Numbered from the stretch's first letter, positions 23,561-33,805 are shown. The stretch: DNA of 64,000 nt from Agrostemma githago (GCA_958450325.1 OY288243.1:68680606-68744605), one strand, 5' to 3'. Notes: generated by a model not told the origin, from the letters alone. A program made the numbers and translations.

Positions 23561-23953
23561 GACCTTTGTATTCTCCGGTTTTTATGGTTTTGTTCCCTTT
23601 GATTTTTGCCTGTTTTTGGAGTTGCGAGTATCTGTTTGTTGCTGTGTTGCTATTGGATTTTTTGTGGTTGCCTCTGATTTTGTCTGTCCGTGGTTGTTTG
23701 ATCGGAAATTGTTTGTGTATATCATTTTGCTTTTGGTGATCTGATTATTTTTAGCAAAAACTGTTTTACAAACAACATCCATCATGTTATACCTCGACCA
23801 TAGGTAAAAGAAGTAGCACATAAGACGACCCCCGTGCTACCAAAGCAGAATTTGTGAAACCTAAAGTGCCAATTGTTTGTTGTCTGTCATTTTGTTGCAG
23901 GTATAATAGAGTTTGGTTTTATCGCAGAGATCTGCGGTTGTGGTTTTTGAGAG

Positions 23954-24178
23954 TTCCGAACATGGATCCTCTTCTGAAGACCAATACATACGAACAGGGA
24001 TATTTTCTTGCATTCGACCCTAATTCTTGGGACACATCCCTGAAGGTATTATTTATCCATCCGTGTCTCCTGATTTTATTTATAAGCTTGAGCTTAAACC
24101 CCGAATGCATGCTGTGCTTTTTATTGCAGGAAATCTACTACAAAATTGGTCTCCATAGAATAAGCTTGTCTCCGTAGC
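23954..24178 (+). pseudogene. captured exons of unidentified gene
   Basis: Exon-like readings MDPLLKTNTYEQGYFLAF followed by DPNSWDTSLK end in a GTATT donor at about 24046. After a TTGCAG acceptor at about 24130 comes EIYYKIGLHRISLSP and a stop. The codon use and splice sites look like host coding sequence, but I do not recognise the family. It lies between other captured fragments on the same strand. Confidence 0.35.
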
Positions 24179-24199
24179 TTTAGGTTATCAACATGTGAA

Positions 24200-24352
24200 A
24201 AGGAGGTCGAGCTACAAAATTGGAAGGTTCTGATCATGTTCCAGTGTTTGTTACTTCGAATGATATACCTGATACTCAACTCCACAGCACACCATCTTTA
24301 TCTGCCAGATATGTCCCGGAGATTCGTGGGTCTCAGTAAACTATTGGTATGC
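24200..24352 (+). pseudogene. captured exon of APE2-like AP endonuclease
   Basis: The reading KLEGSDHVPVFVTSNDIPD then LHSTPSLSARYVPEIRGSQ fits the C-terminal catalytic part of plant DNA-(apurinic/apyrimidinic site) endonuclease 2. The GSDH-PV motif holds the conserved catalytic Asp-His of the endonuclease/exonuclease/phosphatase fold. The next codon is TAA where CAA would be expected, before a GTATG donor. The fragment is therefore broken. The rest of the gene is missing. Confidence 0.55.
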
Positions 24353-24667
24353 CTCTAATTACTGTCAAAATTTTTGATTGATTGGGTTCAGGATCAACGA
24401 CCCATGTGACTCGGGATGATCAACAGCAGAAACACTTAAAGAGGTATTTGTATTGAATTTTCTTTTGGAAAACTCTTTATAACACGGGTCAAGTTGACAT
24501 GGAACCTGTCAGATGGTTTGTTAATCTGTTATTTGGTGGAATTAATAGTTTACAAGCTGAAAACATGGCTCCTACCATATTTCCTGAGTGTTTAAGTTTT
24601 GGATCTTAATTTCAATGCTAGAGCTTTTGTTGCAGAAAACTGTAATATGAAAAAGAGATCAGATTAC

Positions 24668-25376
24668 CTGTAACATAAGGTAGATGGAGCAGACTTGAAA
24701 TAAATCCCGAAACTGTAGCCAGCTTCATGTAAAGAATCAAAAATGGTTTTTTGAGGCAAGTCGAGATCAAGCTTTGAATTGTCGTTCGTTGTTAAGCCGT
24801 GTGATGTGGCAGAGTGCATGTTGAGTCTGTTAGGATGTCTAGCTGCGGGTGCTAAAGAAAACCACCTGTCGGAAACTGCGAATTGAGAAACGAGCTCCTT
24901 GTAAACGGGTAATAGATCCAGTTTGAACCCGTGCATCACAGTGTCGGTCATGCCTGGTTGGATTCGGTTTGCATGCTGGGCAAATCCTTGCATTGTTGGG
25001 GCTGCCTTCTTTTCTGCTGATTCTGCACTCAATTGCTCTCCATATCTACTTTCACCCCATTTGTTACATATAATTATCGGGTTGGTTTTATTTTTTTACG
25101 ATAAAATTACAGACAAAACTGTAGTGTGTAGCAACAGACCTGCTCATAGATATCTTGAAGCTCATGACCTGGGTCAGGATCAACGTAAACGGAGTTGTCA
25201 CCAAAGTGAATATGGTCAGAGTCAGGATCCGCGGTGTTCAATGGGTTGGAGAATTGAAAGGAATCTGAAACACCATCCAGTTCTTGATGGAGTTGCTTCA
25301 TCCATCCTAGAATGTGATCAAATGACATGTTCTCCATCACCAGCACCACCGCCGTCTTAATCGGGTTGCCCGTCAT
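24668..25376 (-). pseudogene. captured 5' part of non-specific phospholipase C (NPC)
   Basis: NPC enzymes hydrolyse phospholipids to diacylglycerol. Exon 1 (25376-25140) starts MTGNPIKTAVVLVMENMSFD, the conserved phosphoesterase N-terminal motif. It continues with HILGWMKQL, YVDPDPGHELQDIYEQ and a GT donor. The second exon (about 25046-24668) reads MQGFAQHANRIQPGMTD, MHGFKLDLLPVYKELVSQFA, VSDRWFSLAPAARHPNR and FDSLHEAGYSFGIYF, ending at a donor. Only the first quarter to third of the enzyme is present and the later catalytic motifs are missing. Upstream of the ATG a 5'-leader-like sequence seems to have been captured too. The exon 1/2 junction does not join cleanly in phase. Confidence 0.85.
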
Positions 25377-25653
25377 TCTGGCTTGATTTGGATTTTGGAG
25401 TCTTGGGTCTTGGAAACAGGGGGAATTATAGGGAGGAGGAGTGACAGTGGTGCAGTTGGCGATGTTTTTTTTTTAAACTCAGTTGGCGATGTTTTTGGTT
25501 TTATGTCAAAGTTGGTTGCCATATTTGACTCATAGTCTTTAAATAATTGGATTCACATGTTTACAGATGGAAAGATTATTGTTTGTATAATGTCACTTCT
25601 TGCGTAACAGTCGTCGGTGATCAACTATATTCTGGTTCGAAAACATGGGTGAC

Positions 25654-25986
25654 CTATATGAGCTTCAAAAGTATGGGTAAGATTTTGAAGACCGTTAAAA
25701 GTCGGCTTACCGAATTCATTTTAGTCAAGCAAGCTCGGCATATACGCTTAGGCTGTACATGTTTGAAGGCATCCTCAATCCACGCCCTGTGCATACGCAT
25801 ACACCATACTGTGTGCCTTAACTGAGTATTGAGTGCATGCAAGGCGACGTTCAAATCTCTATCGTAGCCTTGTATTTCCAAATTAATAACAAAATGGGTG
25901 GCAAATCGCATTCCTTGCTCAAAATTGTTTGTGACGAGCATACCATCACATACTTGAACAAGGCTAACTGCAAAACAAGTGGGCAT
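25654..25986 (-). other. unidentified minus-strand ORF in Helitron
   Basis: A 110-codon open reading on the same strand as the NPC and FNR fragments contains QVCDGMLVTNNFEQGMRFAT and YDRDLNVALHALNTQ. I do not recognise it. It may be another captured exon or chance. Confidence 0.25.
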
Positions 25987-26265
25987 CGAAAAATTGTGTA
26001 AACCTCATCCCATGTTCACAAACTTGAACAAAGAGCATCAGGCTCGAATTGTATGATCATCAAATAAGCATAGCAGGAGTTATAATTTAGAAGGGAAAAA
26101 AGGGAGGTGTACATTGAACCTCAAGTCAATAACTTTATTCAATTCCTCAAATCCCAAATGCACAAATTTTGGGAAGCTAAACATTCCAATGAATGAAAAT
26201 GAGCAGAGTAACAGTAATATCTTTCGTACAAGAACATCAGGAACAAGCAGAGAGTATCATCATCA

Positions 26266-27090
26266 TCAGTATACCTCTACATGCCACTGCTTGTTCTTCT
26301 TCAACTGAGAAAGTTTAGCGTCCCAGCTCTCGCCTCTCTCCTCAACAACTCTCTTCAGGGTGTCTTGAATCCCGGGCATCATTCCTTTCAGACCACAGAA
26401 GTAAATGTGGGCCCCGTTGTCGAGCAGCTTAAAGATTTCATCGCTGTACTCCTCGATCTTGTCCTGAACATACATTTTCCCACCTTTCTTGTTGTTTTGC
26501 TCACTGCTCTTGTCATAACGGAAATGATCCGGGTAGTCTTTTAAATAGTTGGTGAATTCTTCATCGTACAAAAGACTGTCGGTATTGGCTACCCCAAGGA
26601 AAAGCCAGGCAGGGCCTTTGAATTTGTATGTGGGAACGTTTTCCATGAACATGCGACGGAGAAACCCTCTGTATGGAGCAACACCTGTTCCTGTTGCTAT
26701 CATTATGTGGGTGGCCGCTGGATCCTCTTCAGGCAAAAGCATTACCTTGCCAGAAGGACCTATAAGAACACCACTTGACCATTAATTTAGCTGAAACGAG
26801 TAATTTTTTCCTAAATTTAAGAGCTGCCCACATAGAGATCAAAGCGCTAGCATTTTTGAAGAGACGGAAAAAATATCAACCAAAAATCACATAGTATCAC
26901 AGATATTCAAAATGTTACTGTAATTCAAGATTTACTGCAAAATTAAAGCAGCTTACCTGCAATTTGGACCTTGTCTCCAGGCTTGGCATTGCAGAGGAAA
27001 TTGCTGCATATGCCGTTTTTAGAAGGATCCTCTTTGCCAGTCTCGGGATCATAGTAGACAGCTCGACGAACAATGTGCACCGGTTTCATC
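26266..27090 (-). pseudogene. captured 3' end of ferredoxin-NADP reductase
   Basis: FNR transfers electrons between ferredoxin and NADP in plastids. Two exons are clear. The first, about 27085-26957, reads VRRAVYYDPETGKEDPSKNG and ICSNFLCNAKPGDKVQIAG. The second, 26759-26266, reads PSGKVMLLPEEDPAATHIM, ATGTGVAPYRGFLRR, YFCGLKGMMPGIQDTL and ends KKNKQWHVEVY plus stop. The junction phase is correct and the NADP-binding and C-terminal tyrosine motifs are intact. The FAD-binding N-terminus and transit peptide are missing. Upstream the sequence switches to a WD40 exon on the same strand, so this is a captured, fused fragment. Confidence 0.88.
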
Positions 27091-27142
27091 ATTAAATGTC
27101 AAGGCCAAATAACACAACACATGTCTAAAGTAAACCAGGTAC

Positions 27143-27237
27143 GTATCGTAATTATTATGAGTGAAGACTTCAAGGCAACGATTGTTCCCCACTTGCCACA
27201 GCCTAACAGTTTTGTCTACTGACGATGACAGCAAATA
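27143..27237 (-). pseudogene. captured WD40-repeat exon
   Basis: After a TTGTGCAG acceptor the minus strand reads YLLSSSVDKTVRLWQVGNN and RCLEVFTHNNY. This is one WD40 blade with the typical S-S-x-D-x-T-V-R-L-W signature, of the kind in plant WDR44-like proteins. It stops near 27143, and about 60 bases later the FNR fragment begins on the same strand. No other blades are present. Confidence 0.68.
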
Positions 27238-27283
27238 CTGCACAACAAAACATACATGGATACATGAGATGAACTCGATAAGA

Positions 27284-27420
27284 AAAAAAAAACAACAACA
27301 ACGGTTGCATTACCCCAACGCGAGGTAAGGGGGATCATAATCATATGTACCCCGTCTCATGCCTGTGGGGAACCTAAGAGGCCATGTTCCAGTGACCCAC
27401 GATGAAAAACATGGCGTTAA
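27284..27420 (-). repeat. SINE-like element with (TTG)n tail
   Basis: In minus orientation the block contains CCTCTTAGGTTCCCCACAGG and GACGGGGTAC and ends in TTGTTGTTGTT followed by T's. A TTG-repeat tail is characteristic of TS-type plant SINEs. The promoter boxes are weak and no target duplication was confirmed. Confidence 0.4.
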
Positions 27421-28165
27421 TTGCATCACGAGAGGAAAAAACACATCTTGGACTCAATTTGAAAAATATCCAATTAAAAAATATGATAGACAAAAACAAA
27501 GTGTCGCATTTTGCATTCACACTTACATTACCGTGTGATATAGACACTTTAATCAATCAAGGAAGTCATTAGCGTCATGTAAATGTAGAAAAGTCAGATC
27601 TAATGATATCTCGGGCCTGACAATAAAATGCAGAGTGCTTAATAATATATTTAATCCTGTTATCATGCCGTTAATTTTAGCTAAAAAATATGTAGACTTT
27701 TGAGGTATAGGACTCTAATTAAGCTCACAAGATGGTGACAATTTAATTACATGCATGTCTGTTGTTTGCGATGGCTTGAATATAGAATAAATGACTGTGA
27801 ATCATCATTGTTGTTTGTTTCCATTTCCTATGAAGTTGGTTGATGACTTGATGCAACCCTGGATCAATTTAGAAATCGTCTCTCCGTTTTACCTAATTAA
27901 TGCATTAGACTAGATCACATACAAGGGATCTTTTTGGGATTAAGGCTCTATTGTTGTTGCTACTGTTCATGATGAGCACTCATATATTTTTCGTACAGAT
28001 GGATGTTACTAATAGTAGAGGCAGCTGTAGTCCCAATCGTGTATCCCTCTCTCCCCGACAATGTTCCATCTTCTATAGAACTCAAATCTGTCACCTTATC
28101 CTTTTTTTACTATGGTGTCTTTAGTTTAGTAATTGTACTTATGAGTAGTGAACTAGACTCTCTCT
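27421..28165. other. unassigned sequence in inner Helitron
   Basis: No exon or repeat family was recognised between the SINE-like element and the polypurine tract. Confidence 0.4.
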
Positions 28166-28169
28166 AAGA

Positions 28170-29645
28170 CTCTAACTCAGGGAGGGGGAGGGGGAGGGAG
28201 AGGGAGAGGGAGAAAGGGGGAAGGAGAGAGGGAGGGATGGAGATAGATGGAAAAAGAGGGAGAGAGTGGGAGAGAGGAGGAGAGAGAGAGAGGGTGGGGG
28301 AGATGGGGGAGAGAAGGAGAGAGGGGGAGGGGGGGAGAGAGAGAGGGAGAGGGAGAGGGAGAGGGAGAGAGGGGGAGAGAGGAGGAGAGAGAGAGGGGGG
28401 GTGGGAGAGAAGGGGGGGGGGAGAGAGGGAGAGGGAGAGGGAGAGAGGGGGAGAGAGAGAAGGACAGGGAGGGGAGAGAGAGAGAGGGAGAGAGAGAGGG
28501 AGAGGGAGAGGGAGAGAAGGGGAGAGAGAGAAGGACAGGGAGAGGGACATAGGGGGAGAGAGTGAGGGAGAGGGAAGAGAGAGAGAGAGAGACAAAGAGG
28601 GAGAGGGAGAGATGGAGAGATAGAGAGAAAGAGAGGGAGGGAGAAGGAGAGGGGGGAGGGGGAAGAGAGGGAGAGGGGGAGAGGAAGGGGGAGATAGGGA
28701 GAGCTTTCTGCTGTTTTCTGACTTTGCAAGATTTGATCTTTTTTTGACCTTTTGGGAGAGAGGGGAGGGAGAGAGGGGAAGAGAGAGAGGGGAGAGAGGG
28801 AGAGAAGGGGAGAGAGAGAGAGGAAAAGAGAGAGGGAGAGAAGAGGAGAGAGAGAGGAAAAGAGAGAGGGAGAGAAGAGGAGAGAGAGAGGAAAAGAGAG
28901 AGGGAAAGAAGGGGAGAGGGGGGAGGGAGAGAGGGAAAGGGAGGGGAAAGAGGGGGAGAGAAAGAGAGCGAGAGGGAGGGAGAGGGAGAGGGGGGAAGAG
29001 AGGGGGAGGGGGAGGGGGAGGGGGAGGGAGAGAGGGGGAGGGGGGAGAGGGAGGGAGAGGGAGAAGAGAGAGAGGGAGACGGAGGGGGAGAGGGAGAGAG
29101 AGGGAGAGGGAGAGAAGGAGGGATCTGAGAGGGGGAGGGAGAGAAAGAGAAAGAGAGGGAGAGGGAGAGGGAGAGCGTTCTGCTGTTTTCTGACTTTGCA
29201 AGATCTGATCTTTTGTTGACCTTTTGGGAGAGAGGGGGAGGGAGAGAGGGGAAGAGAGAGAGAGAGAGAGAGGGGAGAAAGGGAGAGAGGGAGAGAAGAG
29301 GAGAAAGGGAGAGAGGGAGAGAGAGGGAGAGCTTTCTGCTGTTTTCTGACTTTGCAAGATTTGATCTTTTGTTGACTTTTGGGAGAAAGAGGGAGGGAGA
29401 GAGGGGAAGAGAGAGAGAGAGAGGAGATAGAGAGAGGGAAAAAGAGAGGGAGAGAGGGGGGAGGGAGAGAGGGGGAGGAAGAGAGAGAGAGAGATAGGGG
29501 GAGAGGGGGAGGGGGAGAGAAAGGGAGAGGGAGAAAGGGGGAAAGAGAGAGGGAGGGAGAGGGAGAGGGAGAGTGAGAGGGAGAAAAGGGGGAGGAGAGA
29601 GGGAGGGAGAGGGAGAGGGAGAGAGGGGGAGAGGGAGAAAGGGGT
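28170..29645 (+). repeat. 1.5-kb GA-rich polypurine tract with embedded repeat
   Basis: Nearly every base is G or A on this strand (GAGAGG, GGGAGA words). Three interruptions share the unit CTTTCTGCTGTTTTCTGACT then TTGCAAGATTTGATCTT and TTGACC at about 28698-28755, 29174-29231 and 29328-29386. The spacings are about 476 and 154 bases. The long ORFs on both strands (Ser/Pro/Leu or Arg/Glu/Gly) arise from composition alone. Confidence 0.95.
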
Positions 29646-29786
29646 TAGATACATCTGCAGTGGCTGGGTGTTCAACAATGAAGCGGCCGACAGACTGACA
29701 ACAAGTCAGAGTCCATAAGACAGAAGAAACAACGATTACCTTTTATCTACAATCACTTCCACGAAGTTAAGACCTGCGATACACAA

Positions 29787-30239
29787 ATGACAGCCACCAA
29801 AGAAGTGTTTTGCAGTGCAGATTTTATGGAGCAGATCTTCACAAAATTGCCGACTCGCATCGACAAGGCTAATGTTGCCGTTGTTTGCAAGAGGTGGGCG
29901 CAGCTGTTTCTGATTAAGGCAAATGCGCCAAGACTAGATGTGGACTACAATAGAAGCTTGTGGACAGAGAATCGTAATGGTGTGGCAACCCTTTACCGAG
30001 GTAACATAGCAATTTCAAAGCGGTGCCGGTGCTGTGAGACAACTAACGTCTATGCTAGGACTATACTCCACGGTTTACAATCAGCATCAGTGAACAGGCC
30101 ACACTTGCAGGTGATTCGAACTAAGCGAAGAGAATGTGAGGAGCGCATTTTTCATCGCCACCCGTACGATGATTTTGACGGAGCGTCTGATATTGCATTA
30201 ATGCTCCGCAGTCGAAGCGACGTAGTTCACATTGACTAA
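29787..30239 (+). CDS. short F-box-like protein, uninterrupted
   Basis: A 150-codon ORF starts MTATKEVFCSADFMEQIFTK and carries an F-box-like helix block, KLPTRIDKANVAVVCKRWAQ, at about residues 19-38. F-box proteins link substrates to SCF ubiquitin ligases via Skp1. After the F-box the protein is basic, with a cysteine-rich C-R-C-C patch, and has no LRR or Kelch repeats. It is the only uninterrupted gene-like reading in the inner Helitron, close to its 3' end. It could be a captured truncated F-box gene or a chimeric ORF. Expression is unknown. Confidence 0.45.
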   Translation: MTATKEVFCSADFMEQIFTKLPTRIDKANVAVVCKRWAQLFLIKANAPRLDVDYNRSLWTENRNGVATLYRGNIAISKRCRCCETTNVYARTILHGLQSASVNRPHLQVIRTKRRECEERIFHRHPYDDFDGASDIALMLRSRSDVVHID

Positions 30240-31100
30240 TAACTTCAACTCCGTAACAAAATGAATAGCATCATACCGTAAGTCAACTTCTATGGCAGAT
30301 CGGAATGCCGCAACTGCGTGCTCTTTTTAAGTCTCCAAACTGCCCTTTAGCTGTACTATGATTACTGGACTAAGGTACACCAACAACTCCACTACCTGAC
30401 TGTCTTTATAGTTCTCCGGATACAATGTGTTTTACTACTCTAACGTACTTTTGGATTCACGTCTATTCACAGCCTCTTTTTTCACACCATGTCTGGTCCG
30501 CCACAGCTTCTCTTCTCGGCTTACAAATGCTATTCCCCTTTCCTAACACCGCAGACGTAACCTGCGTAGTTCTGTTTCCGCCTCCACCACTCATCTGCTG
30601 CATGGGCAGACCCATTCGCATCACAAGCTTACTGTAAATTTGTTCTTGTTTGTAGTGCAGCGGACTGTCTACTACCCATACATTTCTATGTTTTTTTCCT
30701 TCTTCATTTAACCCTAATGATTAGTTGGCACTCCCATCAAATTCCAAAATTGGTAGCTGATGCTTTATATGACCCTAATATGTTACTCCGATACGTTAGT
30801 CAACAGACAAAAAGACTTCTAATACGCAATTATCGTTCAATACAACGACACTCCCCATAAAAGGGGGAAAAAACCTACAGATTACTCAATATTAATGAAA
30901 TACACCACTCCCACATTAGTCTATACATTACTGTGCCACAGTCACACTGTGACGCCTTCGAATCCATGGTAATTAATAGCAGTAATTGTCGAGATTAAAC
31001 CTTCACCCTCGTATACCTCATCTATTACAGAGGATTTAGGTAAACTTCCAATTGACGATGGTAGTTCACGGAGCAATCGCAAGGCGATATTACACTTAGC
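30240..31100. other. 3' region of inner Helitron, no gene
   Basis: No supported coding sequence. A 68-codon minus ORF (30942-31148) has no known domain and overlaps the first terminator-like block. Confidence 0.45.
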
Positions 31101-31136
31101 GACTAACCACACGCCCGCATCGCGCGCGGTCTTCAA
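31101..31136 (+). terminator. internal, decayed Helitron terminator
   Basis: The block GACTAACCACACGCCCGCAT followed by CGCGCGCGGTCTTCAA matches the true 3' terminus 320 bases downstream almost base for base. It ends in AATAT where the active end has ACTAG. The missing CTAG suggests a bypassed, inactive terminator. Confidence 0.65.
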
Positions 31137-31423
31137 ATATATTGGCAACTATAACACTACCGTACTCTGATATTTGCGCGCGGATGCTCTTCCACTTCTT
31201 GCAATTGACGACGACCGCTCAGAAAAAGTGCTCATACAGCAGTTTGACGATCCTTAAACCATACCTAACTTCCACGATGTACTGATAATCGCAAGCCAAT
31301 CAAGATATACAATTATGCATCCGACTGCTCCCACAGAATCTCAGGCAACGGGCACAAGTTAACCTAACAAATCTGCAAATGAAAAAAAACAACATCCACC
31401 ATCAAATCGCAAAAACGGATTGT

Positions 31424-31463
31424 GACTAACCATACGCGCGCATCGCGCGCGGTCTTCAACTAG
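31424..31463 (+). terminator. Helitron 3' terminus (hairpin plus CTAG)
   Basis: The sequence GACTAACCATACGCGCGCAT then CGCGCGCGGTCTTCAACTAG contains a 6-bp GC stem with a CAT loop about ten bases before CTAG. The next base is T, as expected for insertion between A and T. It falls in the intron that separates the two halves of RPA gene 1. Confidence 0.75.
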
Positions 31464-31536
31464 TTTTATTCAAAAATATTTATAGCTTACATCACTTTCT
31501 GTCAAGCCAGCTTATTTTTTTTCAGAATTCAGGTAG

Positions 31537-31740
31537 GTCTTTTTGTTACATTGGCAACCTTTTATGAGATGGATACTTCTAGAGAGTGGTGCAACAATTC
31601 ATGGGGGCAATGTAGGTCAAAAGTGAGTATTAACGATGATGGTATGTGGGTTTGCGAGAAAACAGAATGCGTGTCCACAGGCTTGCCAATGAAGGAGTCT
31701 GTTATTAGGTTCAAAGCCAAATTTTTGGTCGTGGATAGAT

Positions 31741-31777
<37 letters not shown>

Positions 31778-33805
31778 TGAAATCATAATATGGGATGAGG
31801 ACATGACAAACTTTCTTGGGAAATCAGCCTCAAAGATTCTAGAGGAGCAACAGGTATAATCAATTTAACAATGTTTTAATAATTCTCTATTTATGCAATT
31901 ATAACTTTACAATTTTTTAAACATTAAAACAAGGATGTTTTAGTGAAAAATAAGCCTCAAATACGCCAGTTTTACTAATTCTCTACTTATGCAATTATAA
32001 CTTTACAGTTAAACATAAAAACAAGAATGTTTTAGTTAAGGACTTACCCTCAATTCTAAGTGATAATAAATTGATCTAAAAGTATGATTTAATTTAACCC
32101 AATTACAAATCATATCACATACTCCATACTTCCTTTAGTGGTAGTGAAAATCTTAATCATGATTTAATAAATTCAATAAGCAAAAAAAAAAAAAGAACTA
32201 TGTGAGGACTTTGGATGTGAAACAGAGTATCAAATAAAAACATGCATTACTGTTTTTTTTTTAAAAAAAAAACAATAAATGAATTCATTATTAAACAAAT
32301 CAGAATTCTTAATATATATATATATAGTAAACATTACTAAACCAATATTATTGTATGTGCTATTAAGTAAAGTAAGATATTAGATTCAGTGAAGTTAACT
32401 TACCTTTTCACTGATTATGTGAAGGGATTATTTATGCAGTGTATCATACATGATTTAATAAATTTAATAAAAAAAATGTGGAAGCAAAGATTAAAGCATT
32501 CTATATTCTGACTCAAGCAAATATAATTTCATTATACTTTTAAAATCTGACATCACTCCTACAGTAGTGAATTCATAATTAGTGTGGTCAATAATTATGT
32601 GAGGCATAAACATGATTAAATAAATTGAAGAAAAAAAAAGTGGAAGCAATAACATGATTTCCGTGTCAAACAAAGATTAAAGCATTCCATATTCTATGAC
32701 TAAAGCAAATATATTATATGATATCACTCTCATTTAAAGCATTAACAAAGCATTATGCACCTATAACTCTACGATTTCTACATCGACAGGATGCAAGCCC
32801 GAGTGGTCTTCCCCCTTCCGATTTCCGTGCCTTCATAGACAAGGAATATCTTTTCAAGGTCCAAATTACGCAAACTTACAACATAGGAAAAAAATCAACA
32901 TGCTACGCCATAACATGACTGTCAAACAACGTGGAAGAGATAGCGGAATGGAAACGACTTAGTAGCAGCAACAATGAGGTAAGGTTCATGAGAATATCCT
33001 ATCCTTAATTAATGCATAGTTCCTATTCATTTCTAACTACATCATTTGTGCAAAGATTAAAGCATTCTATATTCTGACTCAAGCAAATATAATTTCATTC
33101 TACTTTTAAAATATGATATCACTCCTACAGTAGTGAATTCATAATTAGTTATTGTTACTGTTACAGTGGCAAATATAATTTCATTCTACTTTTAAAATCC
33201 TACATCATTTGTGTTAAGAATATCAACAATGACGTTACTGTGATGGGTGATACCTCTGGTGACAATTCCAGATGACGTCTCACATGATAAGCTTTTATAA
33301 GAATGGTATTATAGGATGTCTCACATCAAATCCATTTAAAACTGTGGTACAGGATAGCCATGTTGAGATGGCAGCAAATATTGAAAAGCAGGATAACGTG
33401 GATGAAACCACCAACAGGGTTGATGCTGTGAAAAAATCTGACTTACTGGTACGTTTAACGGCTACTGTTTCACCCAGTCACTATGACAACACCAATTAAA
33501 ATTTCTTTTTAAAACTTAGCCTTGAAAGATAAAGGATTATGTTGATGCTTAAGAAGGAACTTACCTCCCTTTTCTTTTCGGTCCCCCACCCTAAAAGAGG
33601 GCGTCATAATGCAACTTACCTCCCTTTTCTTTTATGTTTTCCTGATTTTCATTTCAGAATGTGCAGCCTTCGGTGCCAGAAGCTCAAGTCAGCCTAGGAG
33701 ACCAGAAACCAATTGGTGAATACCACACAACCCTAAAGTCTGCCGCAAGGAACCGTAAACGAAGTAACCCGCGGTCAAAATCAGACTACAATGACTTAGA
33801 TTGAC
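31537..33805 (+). pseudogene. RPA70-like gene 1, C-terminal half
   Basis: The first exon (31537-31853) reads VTLATFYEMDTSREWCNNSW, then GQCRSKVSINDDGMWVCEKT, the zinc-ribbon OB-fold (DBD-C) of RPA70, with CxxC-type cysteines. After an AG microsatellite it reads AEIIIWDEDMTNFLGKSAS. The next exon, from 32790, reads DASPSGLPPSDFRAFIDKEY, then LFKVQITQTYN. An in-frame TGA at 32916-32918 is followed by LSNNVEEIAEWKRL in the same frame. Later exons at about 33360-33449 and 33659-33805 end with a basic RNRKRSNPRSKSD tail, NLS-like, and stop. It completes the N-half at 17827-19198. Confidence 0.72.
32235..32455 (+). repeat. duplicated intron-exon junction of RPA gene 2
   Basis: This block is a diverged copy of 35456-35660. 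It shares GAATTCATTATTAAACAAAT, GTAAACATTACTAA, GAAGTTAACTTACCTTTTCA and the exon start GGATTA-TTATGCAGTGTA. In gene 2 that junction is the real exon 2 acceptor; here the acceptor is GAAGG rather than GCAGG. A partial third copy lies at about 37790-37905. Confidence 0.7.

Larger units (their letters stand above)
19199..31463 (+). mobile_element. gene-capturing Helitron nested in RPA intron
   Basis: About 12.2 kb separates the two halves of RPA gene 1, exactly within the intron whose donor is GT at 19199. Its right edge has the Helitron signature: a CGCGCG-CAT-CGCGCG hairpin, a short spacer and CTAG at 31460-31463, followed by T. The left edge should be a TC preceded by A shortly after 19199 but cannot be fixed by eye. 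The interior holds truncated pieces of at least six unrelated host genes with introns kept, as in pack-type Helitrons. The alternative is a Helitron from 17653 to 31463 that includes the RPA N-half. Confidence 0.62.

Noticed and set aside
28164..29678. 504-codon minus-strand ORF (Ser/Pro/Leu) and several plus-strand Arg/Glu/Gly ORFs
   Set aside because: They come wholly from the GA/CT simple repeat, which rarely produces stops; they have no domain and no splice context.
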